Counted from the first letter of the stretch, positions 1 through 14,164 are shown. The stretch is DNA of 64,000 nucleotides from Rhodamnia argentea (GCF_020921035.1 NC_063156.1:26832283-26896282), one strand, 5' to 3'. Numbers and translations are program-made. The notes: generated by a model not told the origin, from the sequence alone.

Positions 1-1769
1 CTGCTCCTTCCTAACTTTATGCATGCGTACTACTGCACTGAAATTTTTTTCGTTGACCCTATGGGGTCTCAATTGCTTGTACTTAGAGAGCAAGTTATAT
101 GAATGGATCATCTTTCTTAGTTAGAAAACCTTCTCCTAGTATGGAAGTTTTGTGGGCAGTTAGAACTTATTTATCGTTTGCCACAGTCAACCTTTCAGTA
201 GAGCAGTATTGATATGAAATTGGTAATGTTTCTCACTCTTATATGCTGATTGATTCATCTGACTCAGCTAGGGTACAGTCTAGTGTAAAAAAACTTTTTT
301 GACAACTGCAACTATTATTTACAGTTAGCTATTTAGAAGAACCCAGGAAAAGGATATCATGTCAGAAATTAGTTTGCGGTTATAATAACAGGGAGGGGTG
401 GAATTAGAGGAAGATGACCCAAGCCAATTGAATGCCTGGAGGAATTATACTAGAGACATTGAAGCTAATTTGTACTGTGCTCTGCTCTTTCTTCAGAAAC
501 TGTTTTTAAATGTTGAACTGGGAATGAAAACTTATTTTGGTACAAAATCTGTGTTGTGGGAAAATGCTCATGCATGGTTGGACCCAAAGAACTACGTATA
601 GATGCGGACTTATACAGACATGGCAGACAGGGTATGGAGTCATTTTGATTTAGATGAGAAGTTGGGAGGCCTGAGGCTATTGGCAATGGGGGTCTTGTCT
701 AACGGGGAGCTATGCATCAGCAAGCTATCATGTATTGAGCCCTTTGTTCCTTTTTTGCGAAGGATGTTATATTTTGGTCTTGGTTCTGTAAATGATTAAT
801 CCAAAAGCATTTTTTGGGTTCAGTTCATATTGTTTTGCAAGATATGACAATTACCTCAAGTTTCTCTTTAGGCAAAAGAGTGGATAAATTCCCCGGGTGA
901 TGATTACATTTTATGAGATTATTGAGAACACTGCCTTTTACTTTAATGATTGGCTCATTATCTACAGATATGCTTTATATGCTGAAGCAACCGCTTGGGT
1001 TACTTTGAGTGCTACCTGTGATCAAATTCTCTTTTCTCCAATGTAGCATTTTGAATCCATGTTTGGGATGTCCTTTCAGCAAATTGCGATAAAAATGATC
1101 TAGGCTATAGGTTGTGTGATTCTTTGTGTCACATGGGACATTTTTATCATGATACCCTGCTACTGCAGCGACACTTTTGTGTTTTGGAAGAGTCGTGGTT
1201 CCACTTCCGCATCACTTATATTATTTCTTCTGACTTGTGCATGAGGGTTGGCGGGACACAAATTTCGCGTCTTCTGCCTCGAAAGAACATTACCTGAACT
1301 TAGGGAAAAGTTTTCTAGTCGTCTTAAGTTTGGCTATGCTTTATGAACAAACTGTTGGAAGCTTACATTTAGCAAGAAGAAGATGATTCAGGGTTCTGCA
1401 TGAAGAAAAAACATTAGAAATAAGTTGATTGAAGATATAGGCTTCAGTGCCTTGTTCTTGGATAGAGTGAAAGATTAACATGGCGGGATGTTAAGCATGT
1501 TTTTAGGCTACTTTGAAAGCTCATGCTAGATTATGACTTTGTTTGAGTGATCATGTCACCTAAGGGTCATTGTTATTATTAAAACTGGAAGCGCTGAAGA
1601 AGATATAGCGTGGCTTTTGTGGAGGGATATGGTACAAAATAGAGTGTGACTACTGTTATTCTCTTGTATGCTTTCTATGCCCTTTAGGTTTTAGTTGGGT
1701 GGTTTGGTTGCTGTTATTCTCTTGTTTGTTATAGGTTATTGGGCTTTGAATTTGACTTTTTCCCTGTAG
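1..1769 (+). other. Intron of the HUA2-type gene (upstream exon outside the window)
   Basis: No exon could be supported here. The stretch is AT-rich, stop codons are frequent in all frames, and nothing resembles the PWWP domain that should precede the first visible exon. It ends in a pyrimidine-rich tract followed by an AG at 1768-1769. The next exon starts in phase, supplying the third base of a split codon. I therefore read it as the 3' part of a large intron. The short open frames inside are not convincing genes. Confidence 0.75.
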
Positions 1770-4700
1770 AGCATTCTGTAATCCTGCTGATGTGGAAGCA
1801 TTTACAGAAGAGAAAAAGCAATCTCTTCTTGTCAAACTTCCGGGCAAGGGTGCTGATTTTGTACGAGCAGTCCAGGAGATTATAGATAGTTATGAGAAGT
1901 TAAAGCAGCAGGAACAAGACAATGATTTAAAAATTAAAAATGAGCTTGATGCGACAAATGGAGGGAATAAAGTGACGTCATCACCAGACTTGCAATTGAA
2001 GGATCTGACGGGAGCTGCTGCAGGAACTTCCAATTTTCAATCAAAATGTGGAAATGAAAAAGTGAAAGAAGAAAATGAGCAGGATCCGTCTGGTAAGGAT
2101 GACATAGATGCAGAAGTAGATAATTTGAATGATACACGAGCATCAGAGGATCAGACTGATAATGGGGCAGTCACTGAAACTCGTCCTCTATCAACTTATA
2201 CTTTGAGAAGGAAATCTGGGAGGTCACGCTTGGAGAGTTCTATTGCACAAGGAAGAGCACCTTCAGCTAGAAGGTCTAGAAGTTCCGCAAGGTTGGAATC
2301 CTCTAAGAATGACAATTCTGTGCCATGTGAAGAAGGCGAAAAGATTGCTGGGGTTCTGTCAACAACTACAGTCCAGGAAGGTTCAGTGAGAAAGAGTAGA
2401 CGAACAAGGAGAGCTCCAGATGTTACTAAGGGGACTGATATGGATTCTCCTACTTGTGTTCCAAATGGAAGCATAGATGACAACAGCTCTGAATTACTGA
2501 GTATGGACTCAGATTCTAATAGTAACGAAGGCAGTGCTGTTGATTCTAGTTGTAGACCTTTGCACTCGGAGAGTCTGGTTGAATCTGTGGAGGGAGATGT
2601 TGAATTGAACAAAGGGCTTGACCTCAAGATAAAGGCTGTTGTGCTCAGGAAAAAAAGAAAACGAAACAGGAAGCGAGCAATCAACGATGGTACTGAACCC
2701 AATTTAAATGACACGGAACCTTCACATGTTGCAAGTAAGGGCACTGGTCACAATTCAGAAAGTGCTCCTGATTGTGATTGTCTGAGGGAAGATGGAGATG
2801 AGCACTTGCCCTTATTGAAACGAGCTAGGGTGCGCATGGGCAAATTATCAACTGCAGAAGCTGTCATTAATACCTCTTCTCCTACAGAGGAGAAAGTCTT
2901 AGCAGTAGGTACTGTGAATCCTCCAGTGCAGAGTAGCTCGTCTTTAGATTGTGATGACATTAATCAACCAGTGACAAAAGAAGATTCAGACGATGCTTCA
3001 CCATCAGACAATTGTATGCAATCTCCGGAATTGAGACAGCAACCATGGAAAGAAAAGACGAATCAGTCAAATGTTGGTTCGATGGACGTTGAAGCTGCTT
3101 TACCTCCCTCTAAGCGCCTTCACCGTGCTCTTGAAGCTATGTCCGCCAATGTTGCTCAAGAATGTCCATCTTCTGATGGCGTGTTGTTAGCCACACAAAG
3201 TTGTTCATCTGTTCGGAGTTCTCCTAATTTAGCGATTGAAAGCAAAGTTAGCATTGGTTCTAGAGTGCCTACTTCAGACTCTTTTGGCAATCATGCTCCT
3301 AAGGATGACGTTCCTTCATTTTCTATTCCTTTAAGCCCCAAAGGTTCAGAAGAAACTTCAAAGCTTAGTCACAAATTGGACAATTTCCAGCAACATATGG
3401 AAATCCAAAAGCAGGAGGAAGTTGTCGCTAGTGATGGAAACTGTCTTGATGGAAGTGATGCTTGCGTTTCGCCTTCAGCTAATCTGGTTGCTGCTTCTGC
3501 AAAGCAAATTCAATCTGTGGGGCACTTACCCCCTCGAGATGAAGTGAGTGCAGTTACACTGAGATCGGATGATGTCTCATCAGAACAACCATTGCATAGA
3601 GAAGATGAAGAGAATGTTGCCAAGTTTTCACTGAACGCCGGGGCGGACAGTTGTGACAAGCTGTTCAGCATTTCAGGTAGTTCTGGTAGTCTAGATCAGG
3701 TCATAGAGATTGAAAAAACTGCTGCAGTCTTGTCTAGTCATCGGGCTGAAGAGCTGCAGCAGAGCTCAGAAGACTTTGGTTGCAAAAATATGGGGCATAT
3801 GAAGTTTGAAGATGGTGACACCTGTCATGTTAATGGCATGTAAGTTCTGTATCTTTGTTTTCTGTCTTTTTCTGAAAGGTAGATAAGGGAAGGAAGCTTT
3901 TTCCTCTTATATCATATAATGATGATTTTTTACATGTTGAGACAAACCTTACTGGAGTCCTTGAAAAGCTTAAGATGTGGTTTCTCAAAGATGAAGTGAA
4001 AAAAGCAAATTAACTTATTGAATTTAGTGCATGAACTTGGATGATTTGAATAAGCAGTGCTCATGCTTGTCTGTCACCGGCATCTTTTGTCATGGTTATG
4101 AAGTCTTTTAGAGAGGTAACGTTGTTACAGATTATTAGTGCAGCGGAACTATCTCCAGGGGTTCTTCCCTGCTTTTTTCCTTCTTTTTTGGGGGAGGGGA
4201 GGTTTGTTTGTTCTGCTGTTAATGGTGCACATTCGTGCGTGCAGGTTTTAGTGCATGCATGTTTCTTTTGTTCAATCTGTAAGTCTTACCCTCTTATCTG
4301 ATTGTGCATTTCCTCATCTCTTCTGCAACTTTAACTCTAGTTTTTCATCTGCTAATTTGTATGGTGTGCTTGGGTGCAATGCTCACCTGCATGCATTTTG
4401 TTCATGCAAATGCATGTGTTTACTTCCTTATTTCTGTCTTCTATAATCTGCTGTACTGGATTTCCCTTTTGATATATTTGAATGTCTGTTGTTGCTTGAT
4501 CTATTAGGTATATTGCATCTGAAGGCCGACATGAACAAGCTCTCCAGGACAAAAACGACGTCTCTTTTCCTAATGGTCACTTATCTGACAAAGAAAACTC
4601 AATTGCCTTTTCAAGTGCTTCTTCAACTGATAGACCTCATACTCCTCAGCGAGCATCTCCACCAAGTTCCGCATTGTGCAATATGTCCACCTCAGATAGC

Positions 4701-7700
4701 AGTAAATTTACCCAAAGTAATGGAAGTGTAAGCCCTGTGGTCAGTTTGCCTCCCAAAAAAGCTTTTCATGGTTTAGCTGATTGTGAAGGAAAACTTGAGT
4801 CCATGACTCAACATCCAAGATCTGCGGGTAAGGGGAGCTCTTCAGATGCCCACGCTCTGCTGTCATCTTTTGAGGCTGTGTTGCGGATCTTGACAAGAAC
4901 AAAGGAGAGCATTGGCCGAGCAACACGTGTTGCTATTGACTGTGCTAAGTATGGTGCCACTGCTAAGGTGAGTTCTGATATTGGTAAAAATTTCTTGGTT
5001 CTTTGTGTTAGCTTTTTGTTTTAAGGATTTTTCCTTCCTGCAAGTGTTGCAAAACTTCTCGATATTAGGTTTGTCAACCTTGATCACAAGCAGACTAGTA
5101 TAATGTAACAATATTCAGGGTGGAGCTTTTGTTTTTATGAGTTTGAACTCTTTATCGCTCTGAGCTCATTTTGTGGAGACTAGAATAAAAATGAGTGTCA
5201 AACTTGAATGATCTTATTCGAGAGAGTTAGAAAGAAAATGAACACGCCTTTTTGTCTCTGTCTTCCCTTAAATATTGTTTCTAGAGTCCACTTTGGTGAA
5301 AGATTTACAAAATATGTACTGGCCTTTCTTTGTTGCGGCTGTCTAGATTTGGGAATCATTTCAAGAAATTTCACACAGTGCCGTCATTTTAGAGTGCTGC
5401 GATATAACTTGACATTATGATTATAAGGAAATTACTCCCTTCGTTTTGTGTAGCATATAATGTATGGTGAATTGACTAGTTGGGGCATTTTCATTGTGGT
5501 AATGAATGGTTTTGAAGCTGTGATAAGATTTGTCAAAACTTTCATTTGTCATGATAAATGTGTAGAGTTTTGTCTTAGAGTGAAAGTATGATGAAATGAT
5601 GAATTTTAGTTATTTTTAAATTTTTTGGCTTATGAATATCTTACTTGACTTCTTGTTAGGTGGTCGAAGTGCTAGCTCGTAACTTAGAGAGTGAATTGAG
5701 TTTACACCGAAGAGTGGACTTGTTTTTTCTGGTTGATTCTATAATGCAGTGCACTCGTGGTTTGAAAGGTATAACCTTCTCTGCTGCCTTTGTTTTTGTC
5801 ACAATTGAACTTCCACAGTTCATGCTTGAAAAGTCAACTCTGTTTTTTTGTGAAATGAACGTGGTGAAAATTGGTTGATATAAATTTCCTAGGTGAGGTT
5901 GGTGGGGCATATCCATCAGCTATCCAGGCAGTGTTGCCACGATTGCTCTCAGCTGCTGCTCCACCTGGAAATACTTCGCACGAAAATCGAAGGCAATGTC
6001 TTAAGGTACAGGATTCTTTCTTGCCTTGTCTTCTTTCCCCTTATGATATATCTGAGCAATGCTTATGAGTTTTCCTTCTTTTATGGTCATCTGGGGGCCT
6101 GGGGCAGATGGCAAAGGGTCTCCCTCTTCGTCCTTCACCCTGGCAACCCCTGCTGAAGATGGAATTTAGTGTCTGGTTTGTTTGTCTAGCCGTTTTCTTT
6201 ATTATGTTCTACCTATGGTTTTTGTGCATTCTAGGTTTTGAGACTTTGGCTGGAAAGAAAGATCTTGCCAGAATCTATCATACGTCATCACATGAGAGAG
6301 CTTGATATGATAAGTGGTTCATCTTCAGCTGGTGCCTATTCTCGTCGCTCTTCAAGAACAGAAAGATCTTTTGACGATCCTATCAGAGAAATGGAGGGTA
6401 TGCTTGTGGATGAATATGGCAGGTTCGTACAATTTTACTTGGGTGCATTCTGGTTTTTCTGTGGTCTTTGGTTGAAAAAATTGCTTAACAATATCACTTC
6501 ACTGTCGCAGCAATTCAAGTTTTCAGCTTCCTGGATTTTGCATGCCTCGAATGCGGAAAGACGAAGATGAAGGAAGTGATTCTGATGAGAGTTTTGAAGC
6601 TGTCACCCCTGAGCACACTTCTGAAGCTCCTGAGCAGGAAATGACCTCTGCTATAGCAAAGCATAGACATATTCTGCAGGATGTTGATGTTGAACTCGAG
6701 ATGGAAGATGTGGCCCCTTCTGAAGTTGAGATGAACTCAACAAATGGTATCGTGGGTTTAGCACAGAATCCACAGAATATTGAGCAACATCTTCCACCTG
6801 CCTTTGCTCCTCGAGATGTGCGCCCAGCATCTCCACCTCTGCCTTCATCCCCTATTCAGCTTCCACCACCACCACTACCTCCACTTCAACTTCCACCGCC
6901 ACCGCCTCCGCCGCCGTCTCATCCGCCATTCCACTCCGGCTCCACAATTTCTGATCATCTAGCCGGTGGGGCCAATCATCATGTTAATGCCAATGCACAT
7001 GTGAGTCTATACTGCTATACACTTCATCTTGCTAATGTGGTTACTTAGGGAACTGATAGGGCGTTTTCTTTATCTGCTTATGCTTATATGTCTTTCGATA
7101 AAAGGTAATGCTTTAAAAGTGTTCTTCTTGTTGGTTTTTTGGCATCTTGGCAGAATCTTCAGGATAATATGGGACCACCAGTTTGTCACCAGCCTGTCCC
7201 ACCGAGAGTTGACCCTAGAGTGTCCGGCGGAGTCCATCTTCATGCTCCTGAGTGCAGAGACAGACAGAAGCATATGCATATATCTGATTCTACAAGCTGT
7301 TATGGCAGGAGATCTGTGAGTAACAATAGTCACGATGCTGATGATGTTGCATGGAACCATAAACCTTATCCTATGAGGCCACCTCATGCTGTCCCACCAA
7401 ATCAGTTCTCTTATGTCCATTCTGACCAGCGGGCCAGGTCTCGTAGGGAGGCTCCTCCGCCTTCCCACAACAGGTTCCACTTCTCTCATAACAGGGGTAG
7501 TGGGAATCACTACAATAATCATGAGAGAATGAAACCACCCCCACATGAGACCAGAGAGAACTGGAGATTTTCAGCACCTTTTTCTGGTTAGATTTCTCCC
7601 AGCATTGAAATCAGTTTCTTATTAGAACTATGTAATCCTTCTTGTTTCATTCTCTCTTAATATATTTTTCATTTGCTATAGGGCCACGACATCATGATAA

Positions 7701-7974
7701 AGGAAAAGGCTATGGACCTGGTCAGTACGACTACCCGCCATGTGAGCCGACAAGGTTCCCAAACCATGGATGGGATTGTCCTCCTCGGCCTATGAATCAC
7801 AGAAATCATGGGCCATTTAGACCACCACCTCATGAAGGTGACTTAGTTTCAGATTTTCTTTCATTTTAACCGTGTATCTTGGAGTATGTGCAAACATTTC
7901 TCTGGTTGTTATGAGGACTATTTGTGACATTGTGATCGGATTTTCCAGCTCCCAGCTTTTGGCCGCCTAGATGA
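1770..7974 (+). CDS. HUA2: HUA2-like transcription/pre-mRNA processing factor (5' partial)
   Basis: ENHANCER OF AG-4 2 family: nuclear PWWP-CID proteins that affect AGAMOUS pre-mRNA processing and flowering time. Nine exons were joined by GT-AG sites with matching phases: 1770-3839, 4508-4967, 5660-5768, 5893-6005, 6235-6422, 6511-7000, 7154-7586, 7682-7837, 7949-7974. Together they give about 1347 residues. The first visible residues (AFCNPADVEAFTEEKK) match the stretch just after the PWWP domain, so that domain lies upstream of the window. The long second segment is acidic and serine-rich with basic nuclear-localisation-like clusters (KKRKRNRKR). An RPR/CID RNA-polymerase-II CTD-binding domain spans roughly 4840-6310 (LLSSFEAVLRILTRTKESIG through LRLWLERKILPESIIRHHM). 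A proline tract at 6839-6935 and a His/Pro/Arg-rich C-terminus ending FWPPR follow. Family assignment is near certain; whether it is HUA2 itself or a HULK paralogue is not. Confidence 0.96.
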
Positions 7975-10124
7975 ATAGATTGTGGTTATGAAGACGAAGT
8001 TGCAGGTATTTCTCACACTAACCCTGGTTTTGGGAGACAACTCTTCTTCCTATCAGTATAGTTTATAATAATCATTCGCTATCATTGATACAGGTACAGC
8101 CCCCTTTTGTTCATGGTTTAAAGAGTCTGATCTCAGTGGTTGTTGAAGACCCGCCCAAAGCAGGTATTTCCTGACAGGAGGCTGCAAAGGGTTGGGTATA
8201 GAACGACATGCTTTTCGTGCCAAACTGTATATAGCTATAATTGTTGTCATGTCCTTTGGACGAAGGCAGCGAGCGACGACACACTGTCACATGTGAGGTT
8301 GGGGGTGGAGGGTGAGAGAGAGGGGAGGGCTGTAACTAACCCTTCTTAGGTTAAAATGTACAAAAATTTTGTACCCTTCCAACTTTAATTGCAGGATGAC
8401 AAATCAATTGTTTCCTGGAGCGCCTGTGGCCCAGGGCATCATTCCTTAAACTTTCTCTGTCATTCCACATTAAGATGCAATTGAGACGGTCTCCGTCTTG
8501 GTTAGTAGTTAGTTTATCAAAAGGAGCGAGGTCGTCATATTTATGTGCAAATATGCCTCGGGCGCGAATCGACGGATGGAATCCTTGGGTGCATCCAAGG
8601 AAATTGCTGATTCATCGCCATCATGCTTTAGTTGGTGTCTGCCCTCTTCACTGGTTCCTCATTCTGCTAAGGGTCAGGTGAAGCGAGAGAGGGCTTCTAT
8701 TTGCTGCTGAAGCGGTACGTACAACTGTTTCTCCCTATCGTGTCTCTGCTAGCCACTGTTTTCAAGGTCTTCCCTACTTGGGGTTCATGGACCGTGTACA
8801 AACAATACAAACATGTAGTAGGTACAACAAACATATAGGATAGGCAAAGCATGATCTGGATTTCCGAATCTCAGAACGTGTAGTCATTATTTTCTTTAAT
8901 ATCGGCCGTCCTAAATCTCTGTCCAGGTGCTCTCCCTACATGGGCAATTGCAAGTGCAGAAAGGACCAGGCACTGCTGGAGAGTTTTCTCTTCCTTATCC
9001 TTTTATTTTATTTTATGTTTCCCCAAGGATCCGTGACATGCGACAGGATAATGGTGCGTAATTCAATTCGGTGGTTGACATAACTCTGAACGCAATCGAC
9101 CCAGTCCGCCGTACTTCCACCGACTAAAAGACAACTGAAGCAGTCAGTTAATGCGTAGACGTGCCTTCAATGTCGTCCAACGAGACACAGCTCAGATGAC
9201 AATGAAGGCGAGGGACAAACTGCCAAACATGTTCCCGCGTTGAAACAAGCGATAGAAGAGGGGAATGATTTGCTCATCCTCTGATGTTACTGAAGCCAAA
9301 AAGGGCCTAAGAACATGGAGACAAGATCGTGGCATCGGTCCGGCTTTGCATATTATTTAGAAAAGAGAAACGGGTTTGAACTAGTGGTGGTCGTGTTCGA
9401 CGACATAATCACAATAGGGTATCTGGAGAAATCACTCTTTTCTCCGACAAGTAAAAATTCTGGAGCGCATGTGTGGAGTCCAGGCTGAGATGCATCTGAA
9501 CCAACTCACCCTCTCGGATAGGTCAAAAATACGCAAAATCCATCCTCATTCAAAAGCTCAAATATCGCTAAGGCAACAAATTTCGTCATATGGTCTCAAC
9601 AATAATCATCTTCACGAAGCAAGAATGTCCTCCTAGGAGCAGGCAAGAATGTCCTCCTAGGAACACGTGGAACCGCGACGACGACGAATGAAATAAACAA
9701 GAGCACGCAACATCAGCAGAAGGAATCGATGGAAAAAGCCCAATCGCGCATCGAAACTTCTAAATTTTGTGTTGACTCGATGAAAATAACATGATGACAA
9801 GAAAATATCCGCAAAAAAAAAAAAATCAGAGAAAGCGCAGTGGGCCCCACACGTGTTCCCGTAATTTTATTTTATTTATGCTCTAACGTTGGGTTGGTTT
9901 CCTCTAATTAGGAGCTTGCCAGAGTATGATAAGGCAATAGGCCAACTCACGGTCTGCTTGACTTTTTTCGCCTTTGAATCCGTTGTCTTCTTCCTCTTTC
10001 TCTTCCCTTTGAAACCCCCCAGAAGCAGAAAAGCCATCGCACACGCAACTTGAAACAAAACCTCCTTCACGGAAAGGAAAGAAGGGGCAGAGACCCATTT
10101 TCGAGCTTCGTCAGAAAAGTAAAG
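7975..10124. other. HUA2 3' UTR and intergenic region / GPX promoter
   Basis: The HUA2 stop is at 7972-7974. A GT-AG pair near 8006-8093 could be a small 3' UTR intron. Beyond about 8.4 kb no coding region is supported. A perfect-core 24-bp tandem duplication lies at 9619-9666 and an A-tract at 9814-9825. The last few hundred bases before 10125 should contain the promoter and 5' UTR of the glutathione peroxidase gene, but I see no clear TATA box. Confidence 0.6.
9619..9666 (+). repeat. 24-bp tandem duplication
   Basis: Two adjacent 24-bp units, 9619-9642 and 9643-9666, share the core GCAAGAATGTCCTCCTAGGA and differ only in the last few bases. It lies about 460 bp upstream of the GPX start codon. 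Confidence 0.9.
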
Positions 10125-12419
10125 ATGGGCGCTTCGCAGTCCGTCCCCGAGAAGTCAGTCCACGAGTTCACCGTCAAGGTAATATACCAGAGACCCATTT
10201 TACGAGAACCTTTCTCCCCGCACTTTTGATGATGACAGAGATGGGAAACTAAAGAGGTTTATGGGGTTGTGGTGGAGCAGGACAGTAGAGGGAAGGACGT
10301 TGACTTGAGCGTGTACAAAGGGAAGGTCCTCCTCGTTGTTAACGTTGCCTCCAAATGGTATGTCTCTTGCCAATCCCCTGTTTCAAACCTTAATCACGGG
10401 GTTCCCTTCAGAATTTTTTAGTTTGTTCTCGTGGAATTAATTTGCTTTTGTTGTTGTTGATGGGTTTGGATACAGTGGATTCACGGACTCCAACTATACC
10501 CAGCTCACTGAACTTTACAACAAATACAAAGAACAAGGTTGGTTTCTCTCGCTCTCTCTCTCCCCTCCCCACCCTCCCCTCCCCCCCGCGCGATTTTTAT
10601 TTCTTGTTCTTTCCCTTTTAAGCTTTTGGGTTTACTCTGTTTCGCAAAATTTATGCTGTTTGATGAGAATATTTTAGGTGATGTGCTGATGTGTGGGATT
10701 TTGCTTGCAAACAATTACTTTGCTGATGAATAGAGAGGTGTATCAGATGGAGGAATTTTTAGAAACTGGCATGAATTGGTTAATTCTATGCTTTTTGTTT
10801 GTTAATGCCGAGGATTTTATCGAATTTTTTTTGTAACTTAATGGCTCGATAAAATTCTTTGATTTCTTGAGTTCCTTAATGAATGTCGAGGGAGTGAGTC
10901 GAGGGAGTCATCACGTATGCTTTCTTTTGGGGGGCTGAAGTTTTTGCGTTGTGAATTTGCTGCAAATGAAAAGTTGAGATCTTGTCATATGCTTTGGTTA
11001 TCATAGAATTCCTTAAAGTTAAGAGGACTTGGGTATTGTTGGGTGCCTCAGGTCTTGAGATCTTGGCTTTTCCATGCAACCAATTTTTGAAACAAGAGCC
11101 TGGAACAAGTCAGGAGGCACAAGAATTTGCATGTACAAGATACAAAGCTGAATACCCGATCTTCCGAAAGGTAAGAATTGCTGCTCTGCTTTCTTACGCT
11201 TTTAGTAGCTTGGATTCACAAGTGATGTGGACAATTGTTTCTATATTGTATCACTATATGACTTCGGCAAGAAATAGTTAACCTTGCAAACTTATGATTG
11301 TCTGTCAGTTCATCCTGTACGGATGAATGAGTAAAACCTTATCTGTTGTTGCTGCTATGATGTGGATTTTCTTGTTTGTATATGTTTGTCAAGGTTTTCC
11401 ATTGGCCTGAGAAAATTGATTTTTATTTAACCTGGTCTCCTTTGTGTTTAACTGCAACTAAGAACTGACTATAATCTTTAAATAGGTATGCTCTTAGTTA
11501 AATCTTTGCAGTAATTACTATGACAACACTAAACCTTAAGCATTCGAATCACGGTCCCTGACTTGGGTAACAATTTTGGGAGATTGTTGGCTGGTCCATG
11601 ACTTAAAATTTCCTTAACACAGCGAACATCGTTTCTTTGAATGTGAGCTTATGGTAGAGACAACGTTTATGAGATTGGTACTACTTGCTCTCTTGAAATC
11701 TGTTGGTAAACACATCAGGTTTAGGTTAGAGTATTTATTGGCGATAGGTTAGAGTGCAAGAGTCGAAAGGAGTTGCAAACTTCAGTCCATCAGATGTAAG
11801 GTAACAAAAGGTTGGTGTCCTACTCTGATTTGACCCCGAAATATTGTCTCTGGGTTAACATGTCCGTCCTTTAAGAAGTTAGCTTTGTTGGGAAGAACCT
11901 TGATTGATAGCTATCAGTATGTCCATCGATTCTAGATTTGCCTTTGTTTTTCCTTCTGGTTTTCGGATTGGCACCTATTATATATGTGATCTGTTCATAG
12001 CCATGTAGCTTAAATAGCGCTGAAGCATCTAGTAGTCTGAAAACAGTTACTGCATCCAATTAGCCAACGTATTGAGTCATTGCTTCATTCTAGGTACGAG
12101 TCAATGGACCCGACACAGCACCTGTCTATAAGTTCCTCAAGGCAAGTAAATCAGGATTTTTGGGTTCAAGGATAAAATGGAACTTCACGAAGTTCCTTGT
12201 TGATAAGGAGGGGCATGCTATCAGTCGCTACAGCCCAACCACCTCTCCATTGGCCATTGAGGTACTCTTTTCTTTCTCACTTCACATAGATTCCCAGTCA
12301 GCAGATCATCCACTTGCTCGCCTTTAGATTATTTCTCCCGGAAGAATTTACCATAGACCCATGACAAAATAACACACATGACGCAGGCGGACATAAAGAA
12401 GGCACTGGGAGCGGCATGA
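10125..12419 (+). CDS. GPX5: Glutathione peroxidase, thioredoxin-dependent plant PHGPX type (GPX5-like)
   Basis: Reduces hydrogen peroxide and lipid hydroperoxides; plant members use thioredoxin and cysteine rather than selenocysteine. Six exons: 10125-10178, 10281-10357, 10476-10537, 11052-11170, 12094-12261, 12387-12419, giving about 170 residues, the normal family length. Visible catalytic features are the peroxidatic Cys in VASKCGFTDSNY, Gln in LAFPCNQF, Trp in IKWNFTKFL, and the resolving Cys in [12 protein letters not shown]. The peroxidatic Cys codon is split by an intron. There is no transit peptide; the start MGASQS offers a myristoylatable Gly2. As I recall, this N-terminus and the following motifs most resemble Arabidopsis GPX5, a plasma-membrane-associated form. 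Paralogue assignment is from memory. Confidence 0.96.
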
Positions 12420-14164
12420 TGTACCTTGCATTACATGGATCAACCTGTTGGAGACATAAAGAGACAACATAAAAGTTGAGGCAGTTGCTTTTGCAGTCAG
12501 TTTGTATTTGTTTATGTGTGTATTAGTATACAAGTTTTTGTTGCAATATATATGTATTTTATGGCCATCTTTTCGGTGTGAATATAATGGTTGGGATGCT
12601 ATTTCATTGTCGACTGTATGACTTGCAATTTTGTCATCACCAGACACTAGAATTGCCCGCCTGTCGTTCATTAGTTTCAGAAATAATGAGTGGGTTATAG
12701 GAGTTGCTGATTCTCTCATGCTGTTTGGTCTCAAGGGACAACTAATAAGTATTGTTATAGGATAGTGGGTCTCAAGGGACAACTAATAAATATTGTTATA
12801 GGATAGTGAAGAACGGAGAAAGGCACATTTTAGTTTTGCTGATGCTTGGATTGAGTTCCAAAGGAGTTGTGATCACTTTTAAGAGAAGTGCGTTCATTTT
12901 CTCAAATAAAAACTTGAAGTCCTAAAGTGACTATGTCAGTTTCAAAGAAGGGCTTGACCTTCAAGCTAGTCAATGGCATTTTTTTTGCTTTTTTTTTTCT
13001 TTTTTTTTTTTTCTTTAGGCCAGATTGACCACAGGCGATACCCAGAGAAGATTGTCGGAGAAGGCTGGGCCAAGTGCCCTCACTTGCAGCCGGGTCGGCT
13101 AGAAACCAAGTAAGGTGCGGGAGCATACCTTACTTTTTATGCAACTAGAGTTTTTAAGTTCTGAGACTTGATTACACTAGCTACGCAATTAGTGCCCTTT
13201 TGCTACTTTGACATTCATTTTCTAAAATTGTCATGCAGTCTTTTTACCAATTTCAATCCTAAACTTCTAGTCTCCTAAATGTCCATGCAACGGCTCTAAT
13301 TAGGCTAAAAATGAAAAGAAACAATCAATGCACAATCAATTAAAAATTGAAATGAAAATGCCCAATCAGCACCTACCATTTACTTCTAAGAAACAATCAA
13401 AATCCTTAAGAAAAGCCCTGAAGGCTTATTGGGCGAGGCCGCCCTCTAGAGCCGCAAGAGAGTGGCGGCCTCACCCGGGCGAGGGCATGGGACAAAGAAC
13501 AGAAAAGAAATGAGGAAAAAAAATTATAATAAAAATTATCTTTGGACGAAAATACATTTAATTGGCCAATGTTAAATTCTTATTTGAGACTAATATGGTC
13601 ACTTCAAGCCCTTATTTAAAAAAATGAGGACACTTAAAGCTCTTATTGAAAAATTTCTCCAAAATGTTATGGCAAAAATGGGCCCTCCCAAGGTCCTAGA
13701 GTGATGGATGCGAAGGTTAAGAGTCTCATGAAATTCAAACATCTAACCTTGCTGCACAGAAAAGTTTGCTGTATAAATTCTCTTATGATATTTGAACGGG
13801 TTGGAAAACACAGCTTGACATGAACAACATACTTGATGAGTTCCTAATTTGATCATTTAGCATCGAAGACTTAAATTACTTCTAATCCAAGTTTGACATT
13901 CACATTTCCATTCGAGAACAAAGGGAAAACAAGACCCATGAATTCTAAAAATCCCATACTCCCTTAAATGCATCTGCAAACTGTTCAATGAACGCACCAA
14001 TACTTTCTGTGATTGACAAACAATTATTTAAGCCACAAAAAGGGTAAAACATAGACCTTGGGCTGAAACTACAGGAGCAGTATTGTAAACAGCACAGCAT
14101 GAGGAGCAACTATAAATCAAATCTTCCATTCACTTATCATATTTACTAGTGGGGTTTACGGTTC
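12420..14164. other. Convergent intergenic region between GPX and the CUE gene
   Basis: The 3' UTR of GPX is followed by a 41-bp tandem duplication (12727-12808) and a long oligo-T/pyrimidine tract (about 12978-13015). A degenerate segment around 13555-13700 repeats phrases such as 'cacttcaagcccttatt', resembling the inverted ends of the element at 30.7-32.0 kb; it is probably an element relic. No gene is supported. Confidence 0.55.
12727..12808 (+). repeat. 41-bp tandem duplication downstream of GPX
   Basis: Two units (12727-12767 and 12768-12808) begin GGTCTCAAGGGACAACTAAT and end TTGTTATAGGATAGTG. They differ at one clear position (AATAAG versus AATAAA), so the duplication is recent. Confidence 0.93.

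Noticed and set aside
1-1769. PWWP exon of the HUA2 gene
   Set aside because: I looked for the expected FWPAK / FFGT motifs in all plus frames and found none.
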